In this document: positions 34,490 to 43,574 of the stretch, piece after piece | Position numbering within the stretch: the stretch's first letter is position 1 | How the letters are laid out: each line of letters starts with the position of its first letter | Origin: Flammeovirgaceae bacterium | GTDB lineage: Bacteria > Bacteroidota > Bacteroidia > Cytophagales > Cyclobacteriaceae | NCBI GenBank assembly: GCA_021299455.1 | Contig: JAJTGQ010000037.1 | Coordinates: 1-45,769, forward strand | Direction: 5' to 3' | Length of the DNA stretch: 45,769 nucleotides | Program-made: the position numbers and the translations under genes | Notes under the pieces: model-generated | Told to the model about the DNA's origin: nothing | Seen by the model: the letters and a program-made list of their open reading frames with translations, nothing else | Databases searched by the model: none

Positions 34490-34490
34490 T

Positions 34491-34502
34491 CCGCCTAGGC
34501 GG
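34491..34502. repeat. 12-bp perfect palindrome
   Basis: CCGCCTAGGCGG directly follows the GIY-YIG stop and directly precedes the second tRNA 3' copy. It may be part of the element end. Confidence 0.55.
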
Positions 34503-34503
34503 A

Positions 34504-34539
34504 AGGGTCCCTGGTTCAAGTCCAGGAGGGAGAGCAAAA
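34504..34539 (+). repeat. Direct repeat copy 2 (duplicated tRNA-Asn 3' end)
   Basis: 36 bp identical to 34163-34198, 341 bp downstream. It lacks the 5' half of a tRNA and is a remnant left by insertion of the GIY-YIG segment. Confidence 0.85.
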
Positions 34540-34579
34540 AGGCGCTGCGAAAGACAGTGCCTTTTTAGTTAATAGCCGG

Positions 34580-35758
34580 ATGAACAGGGTAATGAGAAAA
34601 CTAGGAGCTTTTATCATTATCTACTCATCGCTCGTGTCGTTGGCTTCTGCACATTGGCAAAGGGATTCCGTTGAAACCGACTTGATCGAGGTTTTATCAA
34701 AAAGCTTGAATATTTCCACCAAAGAAAAACCGCAAAAGCGTAAGGGGTTTTATTTTTCAATTGTTCCGGTGACCACCACATCAGGAGGCAAGAGAATCCT
34801 TGTGTCTTCCATCAACATTGCGTTCAGGCTTGGCAAAGAAGACTCCACTAATTTTTCAAGCATCTTTTTCCTTCCTTACACAAATTTTTCGGACAATATT
34901 GGGTTCGGTCTCAAATTAAATCTATTCACGAGCAAAAATATCTGGAATTTGCCCGGAGAAATACGTATCAGCAAAATTGGTCAGTTCACCTATGGGCTTG
35001 GCAGTCTTTCCACGGAAGCGCAACAAACCAATTTGCAATACAACAACCTACGGGTATACCTTAATGCAAACAGAAAGCTAGCCGGCAACTACTTTGCAGG
35101 AATGGGCTTTGACTACGATAATTACTATGACATTCAATCTACGCCTGCTGGCAACAACGAAAATCAATTTGAAAAGTATGGCATCGGAACTAATTCAAGT
35201 ACAGCTGCCCTGGGCATCAACTTCAACCTATTGTACGACAACCGCAAAAACTCAATTAACCCAACTGACGGCTGGTATGCGGCTTTTATTTATCGGGTTA
35301 ATCCGTTGACCACCAATGCCCAATGGACTTCTGTTTATTTCGATGCGCGAAGGTATTTTCGACTGCCATCTATTAAACGAAAAATCATGGCGCTGTCCGC
35401 CTTTTATTGGGGTACAGACGGGAAAGTACCTTACCTCAACTTGCCGGGCACACAATTGGAATTCACTGGACGTTCAGGGCGTGGTTATTCTGTCGGTCGC
35501 TTTCGCGGAAAACAAATGCTCTACTTAGAGGGCGAATACCGATTTGATATTTCTAAAAACGGATTGTGGGGAGGTGTTCTTTTTCTAAATGCACAATCAT
35601 TATCTGATAGCGATAACAATTTCACGGCTATCAATCCGGCAGGCGGTTTTGGTGCACGAATAAAATTTAACAAAACATCGGAAACAAACCTTACACTCGA
35701 CTTTGGTTTTGGCAAAGACTCCTTTGGTTTTTACATTGGCCTTGGCGAGTTTTTCTAA
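34580..35758 (+). CDS. Omp85/BamA-type outer membrane barrel protein
   Basis: 392 residues: signal peptide (GAFIIIYSSLVSLASA) and a C-terminal surface-antigen barrel of the Omp85 superfamily. Signs are LLYDNRKNSINPTDGWYAAFIYR, followed by FDARRYFRLPSIKRKIMALSAFYWG, GRSGRGYSVGRFRGKQMLYLEGEYRF, and an aromatic C-terminus GFYIGLGEFF. POTRA domains are absent, so this is a short barrel-only member. Its role, whether translocation or patatin-linked, cannot be told. Confidence 0.85.
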   Translation: MNRVMRKLGAFIIIYSSLVSLASAHWQRDSVETDLIEVLSKSLNISTKEKPQKRKGFYFSIVPVTTTSGGKRILVSSINIAFRLGKEDSTNFSSIFFLPYTNFSDNIGFGLKLNLFTSKNIWNLPGEIRISKIGQFTYGLGSLSTEAQQTNLQYNNLRVYLNANRKLAGNYFAGMGFDYDNYYDIQSTPAGNNENQFEKYGIGTNSSTAALGINFNLLYDNRKNSINPTDGWYAAFIYRVNPLTTNAQWTSVYFDARRYFRLPSIKRKIMALSAFYWGTDGKVPYLNLPGTQLEFTGRSGRGYSVGRFRGKQMLYLEGEYRFDISKNGLWGGVLFLNAQSLSDSDNNFTAINPAGGFGARIKFNKTSETNLTLDFGFGKDSFGFYIGLGEFF

Positions 35759-35779
35759 CTAAGCATCTATTTTGCCACT

Positions 35780-36610
35780 TCAAAATAAAGAAAGCTGCTG
35801 ATCTTTACTTTTAAAGAGCTGAGTGCTCCTTACCGCACCGTTAGCAGCCACAATTTGATAAACCTCCGTGGCAGAAGTTCGCGGTGCCACAATTACCTGA
35901 GTGCTACCCGCTACGCTTGAAAACAAACCTTCCACAATCTCGGGCCTATTGTTATTCTTTGAAAGATGTGAAAGGAACAAGTGACTCATAAAAAGTGGCC
36001 GATGCTTCAAAAATAGTTGCAAGGCTTCTTTATTGGATAAATGTCCAACTCCTCCACGAATTCTGTTTTTTAAATGCTGTGGGTATCCTCCGTTCTCCAA
36101 CATATCTTCATCATAATTCGATTCAAGAAAGGCGGCATGGCATAACTGAAAACCTTTTGTCAAATGCTCGCATACTCTCCCAGAATCTGTGAATACTCCG
36201 ACATTTACTCCACCGTGAGAAACAATAAAACTATGTGGATCGTTGGCGTCATGCAATTTCGGAAGCGCCACAACTGCCAAATCACCCACGTACACTGGCT
36301 CGTAAGCTGTAAAATGAACAGCCAAACATTCAGTCCACTCTAATGACTGATTTTTTCGCGTGGCTGATGTAATGTAGATGGGAATCTTGAACTTCTTGAC
36401 AATCTTGTGCAGTCCGTTAATATGGTCGGAATGCTCATGCGTGATAAATATCGCTTTCACTTTCTGCATCGAAAGCTCGAGCTGCTTCATCCGTTGCTCC
36501 GTCTCTCTACACGAAATACCAGCATCTATCAGCACCGCTTCGTGTTTATTGCCAATGTAATAGCAATTACCGTTACTGCCTGAATTTAGTGAAGCTACCT
36601 GGAGTGACAT
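35780..36610 (-). CDS. MBL-fold metallo-hydrolase (YycJ/WalJ-like)
   Basis: 276 residues: SLNSGSNGNCYYIGN at the N-terminus, VLIDAGISCRE, the metal motif FITHEHSDHINGL, GVFTDSGRVCEHL, a second His region (GGVGHLSNKEALQL) and SHLSKNNNRPEIV. This matches the YycJ branch, which includes exonucleases affecting genome stability. tex follows upstream on the same strand, 28 nt away. Confidence 0.88.
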   Translation of the reverse strand: MSLQVASLNSGSNGNCYYIGNKHEAVLIDAGISCRETEQRMKQLELSMQKVKAIFITHEHSDHINGLHKIVKKFKIPIYITSATRKNQSLEWTECLAVHFTAYEPVYVGDLAVVALPKLHDANDPHSFIVSHGGVNVGVFTDSGRVCEHLTKGFQLCHAAFLESNYDEDMLENGGYPQHLKNRIRGGVGHLSNKEALQLFLKHRPLFMSHLFLSHLSKNNNRPEIVEGLFSSVAGSTQVIVAPRTSATEVYQIVAANGAVRSTQLFKSKDQQLSLF

Positions 36611-36638
36611 TCTTCGAAGGTACAGTTTTCGTAGAAAC

Positions 36639-38915
36639 TTACTTCTTAAATTTATTCATCAGTGCTGCCATCTTCTCTTCCATGCTTACCTCGCGCACTG
36701 GCTCTTTTGGTTTTGGCTTTGTCAATCCTTCGGACTTCATCGACTGATGACTACCCTCCTTTTTCGGAGAAGCATTAAACGGATCACTCTTCAACGATAA
36801 TGCTATTCGTTTTCGCTGAACATCCACCTCCATCACCGTTACTTTTACTCTTTGTTGTACCGCCACCACTTGGTTTGCATCTTTCACGAAGCGATCTGCC
36901 AAATGACTCACATGGACCAACCCATCCTGATGAACACCTATATCAACGAATGCCCCAAAGTTAGTGACATTAGTGACGATACCAGGTAGCACCATTCCTA
37001 CTTTAAGGTCTTTGATTTCATTAACTCCTTCCTGGAAAGCAAACGCCTCGAATTTCTCGCGCGGGTCACGCCCCGGTTTTTCCAATTCAGCAAGAATATC
37101 ATTGAGTGTCGGGAGACCAACTGAATCACTCACATACTTTTTCAAATCCAACTTCTTTCGAAGATCACTGCTTGTCATTAAGTCACCAATCGTACATCCT
37201 AAATCGGTGGCAAATTTTTCAACTAACGCATACCTCTCCGGATGAACGGCACTGGTGTCCAATGGATTTTTTGCATCGCGGATACGCAAAAAACCAGCAC
37301 ATTGTTCAAACGCTTTCTCACCCAAGCGGGGAATCTGATGCAATTCTTTCCTTTCTTTAAATGGGCCATGTTGATTTCGATACTCAACAATACTTTTCGC
37401 CAATTGCGGACCAAGCCCGGATACGTAAGAAAGCAATTCCTTACTTGCCGTGTTCACCTCCACACCTACCGAGTTTACGCAACTCATCACCACATCATCC
37501 AAACCAGCTTTTAATTTTCCCTGATCTACATCATGCTGATATTGGCCAACACCAATAGACTTAGGATCAATCTTTACCAACTCGGCAAGCGGATCGGTGA
37601 GTCTTCGTCCAATGGAGACAGCACCACGCACTGTGAGATCGTGATTGGGAAATTCTTCGCGCGCCACTTCAGAAGCAGAATAAACCGAAGCTCCACTTTC
37701 ATTTACCATGACTACCATAATATCAGTGGGCAAGCCTATTGATTTCACAAAACTCTCCGTCTCTCTGCTAGCCGTTCCATTTCCAATGGCAATAGCCTCT
37801 ATTTTAAATCGATCGCAAAGGCCCAATACTATTGTAGCCGCCTGCGTGGTTTGGCGTTGCGGCTCCAGCGGATAAATAACGGTATCAAAAAGCAATTCGC
37901 CTTGAGCACCCAGACAAACCAGTTTAATTCCACTTCTAAAACCCGGATCCAAAGCAAGCACTCGTTTTTGACCTAGCGGTGAAGCGAGCAACAATTTTTT
38001 TAGATTGGCTGAAAATACTTTAATAGCTTCTGCATCTGCCTGCATTTTCGTTTCCAGTCGTAGCTCACTTTCCAATGTTGGCTTTAACAGTCTTTTGTAG
38101 CTGTCCTTAATGGCCAGTTTAACTTGTTCGCCAGCCGAAGTATTCGTTTTTACAAATTGATTTTCTAAATGTTGGATGACCAATTCTTCGGTGGGCGCTA
38201 TGTCTAACATTACAAAACCTTCTTTCTCAGCTCTGCGCATGGCTAACAACCGATGAGAGGGTGTTTTTTTGATCGGTTCCTTCCAATCAAAATAGTCTTT
38301 GAATTTCTGTGCCTCTTCGCTTTCGGCTTTTGATTTTATGACGGTAGCGTGTATGCTGCCATCTTGCCAAAAAAGATCCCGAACATTTTTTCTAGCCTCG
38401 GGATTTTCGCTAATCCATTCGGCCATGATATCCCGGGCTCCATCAAGCGCTTCCTGCTGGTTGCCTACACCCAGCTCTAGGTTGATAAACTGCGAAGCCA
38501 ATTCCTCGATGTTGACTACCTTTTGCTCAAAGATTTGATTGGCCAAAGGCTCTAGTCCTCGTTCCTTTGCTGCGGTAGCCTTTGTCTTTCGTTTTGGCTT
38601 GTAGGGTAAATAGATGTCTTCTACCTCAGCGAGTGTTTGTGCCTGCTCAATGGCCTTGATAAGTGCGGGCGTGAGTTTCTCTTGTTTTTCGATCGATTTC
38701 AAAACGGCCTCTTTCCGTTTATCTAACTCAGTAAGCTGTTCGTGCCGATCGCGAATCGCAGCCAACTGCACTTCATCCAGGCTGCCTGTTTGTTCTTTAC
38801 GATAGCGTGCCATAAATGGAATGGTAGCACCTTCTGCGAGCAGCGCTATCACTACCTCTACTTGGTTGGGAGAAACACTTAACTCTGTTGCAATTTGTAG
38901 ACTGTTTTTTTCCAT
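36639..38915 (-). CDS. tex: Tex-family RNA-binding transcription accessory protein
   Basis: 758 residues with the full Tex order: N-terminal helical domain (VALLAEGATIPFMARYRKEQTGSLDE), YqgF/RuvC-like domain (LALDPGFRSGIKLVCL), helix-hairpin-helix (GVEVNTASKELLSYVSGLGPQLAKSIVEYR), and an S1 RNA-binding domain near 630-700 (VGMVLPGIVTNVTNFGAFVDIGVHQDGLVHVSHLADRF). A K/E-rich tail follows. Promoter at 38952-38981. Confidence 0.95.
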   Translation of the reverse strand: MEKNSLQIATELSVSPNQVEVVIALLAEGATIPFMARYRKEQTGSLDEVQLAAIRDRHEQLTELDKRKEAVLKSIEKQEKLTPALIKAIEQAQTLAEVEDIYLPYKPKRKTKATAAKERGLEPLANQIFEQKVVNIEELASQFINLELGVGNQQEALDGARDIMAEWISENPEARKNVRDLFWQDGSIHATVIKSKAESEEAQKFKDYFDWKEPIKKTPSHRLLAMRRAEKEGFVMLDIAPTEELVIQHLENQFVKTNTSAGEQVKLAIKDSYKRLLKPTLESELRLETKMQADAEAIKVFSANLKKLLLASPLGQKRVLALDPGFRSGIKLVCLGAQGELLFDTVIYPLEPQRQTTQAATIVLGLCDRFKIEAIAIGNGTASRETESFVKSIGLPTDIMVVMVNESGASVYSASEVAREEFPNHDLTVRGAVSIGRRLTDPLAELVKIDPKSIGVGQYQHDVDQGKLKAGLDDVVMSCVNSVGVEVNTASKELLSYVSGLGPQLAKSIVEYRNQHGPFKERKELHQIPRLGEKAFEQCAGFLRIRDAKNPLDTSAVHPERYALVEKFATDLGCTIGDLMTSSDLRKKLDLKKYVSDSVGLPTLNDILAELEKPGRDPREKFEAFAFQEGVNEIKDLKVGMVLPGIVTNVTNFGAFVDIGVHQDGLVHVSHLADRFVKDANQVVAVQQRVKVTVMEVDVQRKRIALSLKSDPFNASPKKEGSHQSMKSEGLTKPKPKEPVREVSMEEKMAALMNKFKK

Positions 38916-38951
38916 TGAATGATACTATCCTTTTTTAAATAAACGGGGCTG

Positions 38952-38981
38952 CAAAAATAAGGAAGGAAAGGAAAGAGCAAA
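38952..38981 (-). promoter_or_regulatory. Promoter of tex
   Basis: Minus strand: TTTG (38978-38981), 18 nt, TATTTTTG (38952-38959), about 36 nt before the tex ATG. The rest of 38982-39120 shows only a 6-bp hairpin (ACGTGG-TTTT-CCACGT, 39049-39064) and no gene. Confidence 0.55.
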
Positions 38982-39124
38982 GTCCTGTTAAAGGGAAAGG
39001 CAAAATAGTTGAACAAAATGCCAAAAAAGAAAGGGGTTTGCTGAAAATACGTGGTTTTCCACGTTGACTTATGTTTGGAAATAAGACGACTTTTGGTTAA
39101 TACTAAAAAGGTAGGGCGGCTAGT

Positions 39125-39207
39125 AAAAAACAACCCCGACAAGTCGGGGCTATTTTAAATGTTTTCACAACGGAATAATCCTTATTGTGATTTGCTTCAA
39201 ATTGTGT
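39125..39207 (-). ncRNA. tracrRNA of the type II-C CRISPR system
   Basis: Minus strand. It opens with the anti-repeat CACAATTTGAAGCAAATCACAAT (39184-39206), which pairs with about 21 of the first 24 bases of the CRISPR repeat seen at 45769. Then comes AAGGATTATTCCGTTGTG, a nexus-like GGA-TTA-TTCC hairpin, then an A/T spacer, and a CCCCGAC/GTCGGGG terminator stem (39134-39149) with T-run to 39125. Layout and sequence fit Bacteroidota type II-C tracrRNAs. It is divergent from cas9. Confidence 0.88.
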
Positions 39208-39211
39208 AATT

Positions 39212-39240
39212 CAAAAGTAGCATAAAATATGGAAAACAAA
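39212..39240 (-). promoter_or_regulatory. Promoter of the tracrRNA, overlapping the cas9 start
   Basis: Minus strand: TTTG (39237-39240), 17 nt, TACTTTTG (39212-39219). The expected start at about 39205-39207 is exactly the first base of the anti-repeat. The -33 box lies in cas9 codons 3-4. Confidence 0.6.
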
Positions 39241-42200
39241 AAAATTGTTGGCTTGGACGTAGGCACATCTTCAATAGGATGGGCAGTAATTAACGAAGCT
39301 GAAGGTCAGCAAACCAAAATCCTTGGAATAGGAAGCAGAATAATACCACTTGCTACGGATGAAAAGAGTGAGTTTGAATCGGGTAATGCTATCTCAAAGA
39401 ATCAGAAAAGAACACTAAAGCGTACGCAACGAAAAGGATACGACCGTTATCAGTTAAGAAAGGAGAATCTTGGCAAACGGCTTATTGAATTAGGAATGAT
39501 GCCTGATACTTCGCTGTTCGCATTAAGCGCATTAGAGTTGTATGGGTTGCGTGCCAAAGCGACCTATGAAAAAATTACGTTACCAGAAATTGGTAGGATA
39601 TTATTTCATCTCAACCAGAAAAGAGGTTACAAAAGCAGCCGAAAGGATGAATCGAAAGACAAGAAAGAAACAGATTATGTAGCAGAAGTTAATTCGCGGC
39701 ACGAAAAAATTAAACAAGATAAAATAACCATAGGGCAATATTTCTATTCTCGACTACAAAAAGATGAACGTTATAGAATCAAAGATCAAATCTTCCCAAG
39801 GGCTGCTTATATAGAAGAATTTAATGCGATTTGTTCGACCCAACAAGAATTCTATCCAGAAGTATTAATAGATAACACTATTCGGCAACTGCGTGACGAA
39901 ATCATCTATTATCAACGCCCATTAAAATCGCAGAAAGGTCTTGTTTCCATTTGTGAATTTGAAGCCAAGTGGTTCAGGAATAAGGAGGGCAGAGAAGTAC
40001 TCAGTGGGCCGAAAGTAACGCCCAGAAGTTCTCCGCTCTTTCAGGTCTCTAAGCTGTGGGAAACGATTAATAATATTTCTATTAATTCAAAACGAGGTGA
40101 GCCTTTTACCATTTCCATTGAAAAGAAAAAGGAACTCTTCAATTATTTGGATAACAATGAAAAATTATCCGAGGCAGAGTTATTCAAAATACTTGGTATA
40201 GGCAAAAATGAAGGGTACTACGGAAATAAGCAACTGGCCAAGGGACTTCAAGGTAATTTAACTAAAACAGCCATTGCTAAAGTATTGCAGGGCAGCAATC
40301 CGCTAGTGCAATTATTAACTTTCGATCTAACTGAGGAAAATTATCAACGCCTTGATATTGATTCAGGAGAATTAGCAGAGCGCATCCGTGTGAACGTTGA
40401 TTTAGAACAGCAACCACTCTTTAAACTATGGCACGTACTCTACTCGATACCAGAAGAAAAAGATATTGTTAAAAAACTAGTTGCTGACTTTGACATACCA
40501 GAAGATTTAGCAAATCAACTAGCAAAACTAGACTTCACTAGAGGAGGTTTTAGCAACAAATCATCAAAAGCAACACGCCATATTTTGCCTTATCTTCAGC
40601 AAGGTGCAAAATACAGTGATGCAATGACATTAGCTGGCTATAGCCACTCTGACTCTTTAAGTAGGGCTGAAAATCTTATTCGGCCATTAAAAGATAAACT
40701 CAAGCTGCTCCCCAAAAATAGCTTAAGGCAGCCAGTAGTAGAGAAAATATTAAATCAATTGATCAATCTGGTCAATGCAATTATCGATAAATACGGTAAG
40801 CCAGATGAAATTAGAATTGAACTGGCGCGAGAACTAAAGCAAAGTTTGGATGAACGCAACACCGCATTTAAAAACAACAATAAAAGAGAAACTGAAAATA
40901 AAGGAATTGCTGAAAGGCTTCATAAAGAATATCATGTAAAGGCAAATAGAAGAAACATTGAAAAGTGGAGGTTATATGACCAAACAAACGGAAACTGTTT
41001 GTATTGTGGCAATAAAATTGAATTAGCCGATTTTTTGAATGGCGATGAATCTGATGTAGAACATATCATACCCAAGGCCAAACTATTTGACGACTCCTTT
41101 CAAAATAAAGTAATCAGCCACAGGCGATGTAACAAAGCCAAAGGAGATAGCACCGCTTATGATTATATGCTTACTCAATCCACAGAGCAGTTGAGCCGGT
41201 ATGAAGAATCAGTGGCTCAACTTTTTAAGGATAGAAGAATTACTAAAGCAAAAAGGGATAAGCTATTGATGGCTGAAGCAAAAATACCGAGTGATTTTAT
41301 TGCGCGGCAATTACGTGAAACGCAATACATAGCTCGAAAATCACGGGATATATTACAAGAGGTATGTCGCAACGTTTGGGCGACAAGTGGCAGCGTTACC
41401 GAAAAGCTGCGAAAACTATGGGGTTGGGAAGAAGCCCTCATGCATCTGCAACTCGATAAGTATAAAACAGCAGGAAAAACAGAATGGGTCGAATACGAAA
41501 GCAATGGCCAGACACATAAAAAAGAGCGAATCATTGGTTGGACAAAAAGAGATGACCATCGCCACCATGCCATTGATGCCCTTACCATTGCTTGCACACA
41601 GCAAGGGTTTATACAACGGATCAACACGCTTAACTCGAAGCATACGCGTAATGAAATGCTGGCCGAAGTAAAAGACCAAACTTATAGAGAAAAGCTAACC
41701 TTATTAGAAAAGTCACTCCTTAATAAAAGGCCATTTGATACTGCCAGTATTGAAAAGCACTTATCACAAGTTCTTATTTCATTTAAGTCAGGAAAAAAAG
41801 TAGCCGTCATTGGAAAGAGAAAAGTAAAAAAGAATGGAAAAAAAATAGTAAGGCAAGAAGGTATTGTTATCCCCAGAGGACCACTTAGCGAGGAGAGTGT
41901 CTATGGGAAAATAAAAGTTAGAAAATATGAAACTGTAAAACTTTCGCCTGCATTTGACAATGCAGAGGCCATCATCAACAAATCACACAAGGCATTAGTC
42001 AACAAACGGCTTGATGAATTTAACCAAGAGCCGGCAAAGGCATTTAAAGGATTAGCTAAAAACCCGATTTGGATAGATGCAAGCAAAACGCAAGCTCTAA
42101 CTTCGGTTGATGTGATATCCTTTAAAGACGAGTATGTAATTAAGTACCCCATCGGTAACATTACGTTAAAAGACCTACCCTCAATTGTCGATAAACATAT

Positions 42201-42888
42201 TCGTCAAGTAATTGAAAAAAGGCTCTCCCTCTATAATAACAATGCAAAAGAAGCCTTTAAAGATTTAGAGAATAACCCAGTATGGTTTAATGAAGAAAAA
42301 AGAATACCTATTAGAACTGTCCGTTGTTTCACAGGATTGGATGCAGTAGCTCCCGTAAAATTCAATGATGAAAGTAAAGCTGTTGGTTTCGTAAAGCCAG
42401 GCAACAACCATCACATAGCCATCTATCAAAATGAAGAACGTAAGAAACAAGAACACGTAGTTACTTTCTGGGATGCCGTAGAGAGGAAAATGAATAGAAT
42501 ACCTGTAGTAATCCGAAACCCAAAAGAAATTTGGGATATAGTGCTATCAAACAAAGAAAAATACTCCCAAGATTTCTTAGCAAAGCTTCCAGAAGATGGA
42601 TGGACTTACACAACTAGTATTCAACAAAATGAAATGTTCGTTTTCAATTTAAGTAACGAGACCTTAGATGAAGCTATCCGAAACAAAGACAATGATTTGA
42701 TTAGTAAAAATCTTTTTAGGGTAAGAAAGCTGACAGAGGGGGCATATTGGTTTAACCACCATCTTGAAACTGAACCCAAAGAAAGCGTGGAGGACAAGAA
42801 ATTAGGAAAGTGTGTGCAGGCAAGCTTAACAAGCATGACAGGGATAAAAGTAAAGATTGACTGCCTTGGCAATATTTCAAGAGCTTAA
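39229..42888 (+). CDS. cas9: CRISPR-associated endonuclease Cas9, type II-C
   Basis: 1219 residues. RuvC-I has Asp10 in KIVGLDVGTSSIGWAV; the Arg-rich bridge helix is KNQKRTLKRTQRKGYDRYQLRKENL (about 64-88); RuvC-II has Glu531 in IRIELARELKQ; HNH is CLYCGNK...DVEHIIPKA (His612) with a second Cys pair region ISHRRCNKAKG; RuvC-III is HRHHAIDALTIACT (His780, Asp783). All catalytic residues are present, so it should cut DNA. The C-terminus is the WED/PAM-interacting region. Type II-C because only cas1 and cas2 accompany it. It is AT-rich (28-42% GC in sampled lines), unlike cas1. Confidence 0.97.
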   Translation: MENKKIVGLDVGTSSIGWAVINEAEGQQTKILGIGSRIIPLATDEKSEFESGNAISKNQKRTLKRTQRKGYDRYQLRKENLGKRLIELGMMPDTSLFALSALELYGLRAKATYEKITLPEIGRILFHLNQKRGYKSSRKDESKDKKETDYVAEVNSRHEKIKQDKITIGQYFYSRLQKDERYRIKDQIFPRAAYIEEFNAICSTQQEFYPEVLIDNTIRQLRDEIIYYQRPLKSQKGLVSICEFEAKWFRNKEGREVLSGPKVTPRSSPLFQVSKLWETINNISINSKRGEPFTISIEKKKELFNYLDNNEKLSEAELFKILGIGKNEGYYGNKQLAKGLQGNLTKTAIAKVLQGSNPLVQLLTFDLTEENYQRLDIDSGELAERIRVNVDLEQQPLFKLWHVLYSIPEEKDIVKKLVADFDIPEDLANQLAKLDFTRGGFSNKSSKATRHILPYLQQGAKYSDAMTLAGYSHSDSLSRAENLIRPLKDKLKLLPKNSLRQPVVEKILNQLINLVNAIIDKYGKPDEIRIELARELKQSLDERNTAFKNNNKRETENKGIAERLHKEYHVKANRRNIEKWRLYDQTNGNCLYCGNKIELADFLNGDESDVEHIIPKAKLFDDSFQNKVISHRRCNKAKGDSTAYDYMLTQSTEQLSRYEESVAQLFKDRRITKAKRDKLLMAEAKIPSDFIARQLRETQYIARKSRDILQEVCRNVWATSGSVTEKLRKLWGWEEALMHLQLDKYKTAGKTEWVEYESNGQTHKKERIIGWTKRDDHRHHAIDALTIACTQQGFIQRINTLNSKHTRNEMLAEVKDQTYREKLTLLEKSLLNKRPFDTASIEKHLSQVLISFKSGKKVAVIGKRKVKKNGKKIVRQEGIVIPRGPLSEESVYGKIKVRKYETVKLSPAFDNAEAIINKSHKALVNKRLDEFNQEPAKAFKGLAKNPIWIDASKTQALTSVDVISFKDEYVIKYPIGNITLKDLPSIVDKHIRQVIEKRLSLYNNNAKEAFKDLENNPVWFNEEKRIPIRTVRCFTGLDAVAPVKFNDESKAVGFVKPGNNHHIAIYQNEERKKQEHVVTFWDAVERKMNRIPVVIRNPKEIWDIVLSNKEKYSQDFLAKLPEDGWTYTTSIQQNEMFVFNLSNETLDEAIRNKDNDLISKNLFRVRKLTEGAYWFNHHLETEPKESVEDKKLGKCVQASLTSMTGIKVKIDCLGNISRA

Positions 42889-42901
42889 AGCAAATTATCG
42901 A

Positions 42902-43102
42902 ATGGCACCAAAGATGCTCTACCATCTCTACACCCACACCAATGGCTCTGAAAACCTCTTCTTCAGTGATGAGAACTTTCGATATTTTTTAAAACTATAT
43001 AGAGTTTACAACGCGAGGCAAAGGCCTGACAGGTCTTCTCCGCGATGGCCATCAAGACCTGTCAGGTCTAGCCAGAATCCAGCAACTTGTTCTCAACTCT
43101 AA
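42902..43102 (+). pseudogene. Truncated RAYT copy 1, frameshifted
   Basis: Begins M-A-P-K-M-LYHLYTHTNGSENLFFSDENFRYFLK like a RAYT, but a 2-nt loss near 43000 shifts the frame so that the REP part reads as RQRPDRSSPRWP. It lacks the HUH motif and catalytic Tyr. It starts 14 nt after the cas9 stop. Probably inactive. Confidence 0.75.
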
Positions 43103-43124
43103 ATCCGTTAATGAATAAAGTACC

Positions 43125-43343
43125 ATGTTGCCCGGCAGAACCTACCATTTGTACACCCACGCCAACGGATCGGAAAACCTCTTCCGCTGTGATGAGAATT
43201 TCAGGTATTTTTTAAGACGATATAAAGAGTTTACAACGCGAAGCAAAGGCCTGACAGGTCTTCTCCGCGATGGCCATCAAGACCTATCAGGTCTAGCCAG
43301 AATCCAGCAACTTATTCTCACCTCTAAATCCGTTAATGAATAA
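43125..43343 (+). pseudogene. Truncated RAYT copy 2, 72 aa open frame
   Basis: MLPGRTYHLYTHANGSENLF...RYFLRRYKEFTTR followed directly by the REP-encoded peptide GLTGLLRDGHQDLSGL and a short tail to a stop. About 38 residues that hold the HUH motif in the intact gene are missing. The frame stays open, so a small protein could be made, but no enzyme activity is expected. Confidence 0.75.
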
Positions 43344-43349
43344 AACACC

Positions 43350-43565
43350 ATGTTGCCCGGCAGAACCTACCATTTGTACACCCACGCCATTGGCTCTGAA
43401 AACCTCTTCCGCAGCGATCAAAATTTTCGGTATTTTTTAAAACGATATAAAGAGTTTACAACGCGAGGCAAAGGCCTGACAGGTCTTCTCCGCGATTGCC
43501 ATCAAGACCTGTCAGGTCTAGCCAGAATCCAGCAACTTATTCTCAACTCTAAATCCGTTAATTAA
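43350..43565 (+). pseudogene. Truncated RAYT copy 3, 71 aa open frame
   Basis: Same build as copy 2 with scattered differences (AIGSENLFRSDQNF for ANGSENLFRCDENF). It ends at TAA 43563-43565. HUH and Tyr motifs are absent. Confidence 0.75.
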
Positions 43566-43574
43566 TAAAACACC

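Larger units (their letters stand above)
42902..43574 (+). repeat. Three 223-225 bp tandem units: RAYT 5' end plus REP hairpin
   Basis: Units start at 42902, 43125 and 43350; the next start, 43575, is the intact RAYT. Each unit has the RAYT N-terminal coding part (LYHLYTHANGSENLF...RYFL), then CTGACAGGTCTT...AAGACCTGTCAG (12-bp arms, 16-nt spacer; at 43026-43065, 43251-43290 with one mismatch, and 43476-43515), then a unique tail and stop. 225 is divisible by 3. The first unit is 2 bp shorter and shifted in frame. Confidence 0.9.

Noticed and set aside
34499-34540. A second tRNA gene
   Set aside because: Only the 3' half of tRNA-Asn is present; no D-arm or anticodon arm precedes it.
38879-39142. 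Minus-strand frame of 87 codons upstream of tex
   Set aside because: It overlaps the tex start, the tex promoter and the tracrRNA terminator, is low in complexity and has no recognisable motif.
39229-42888. Type II-A or II-B assignment of Cas9
   Set aside because: No csn2 or cas4 in the operon; cas9 length and tracrRNA form fit II-C.
42902-43574. Tandem 225-bp repeats next to cas9 as a CRISPR array
   Set aside because: Units are far longer than repeat-spacer units, encode RAYT sequence, and do not match the tracrRNA anti-repeat.
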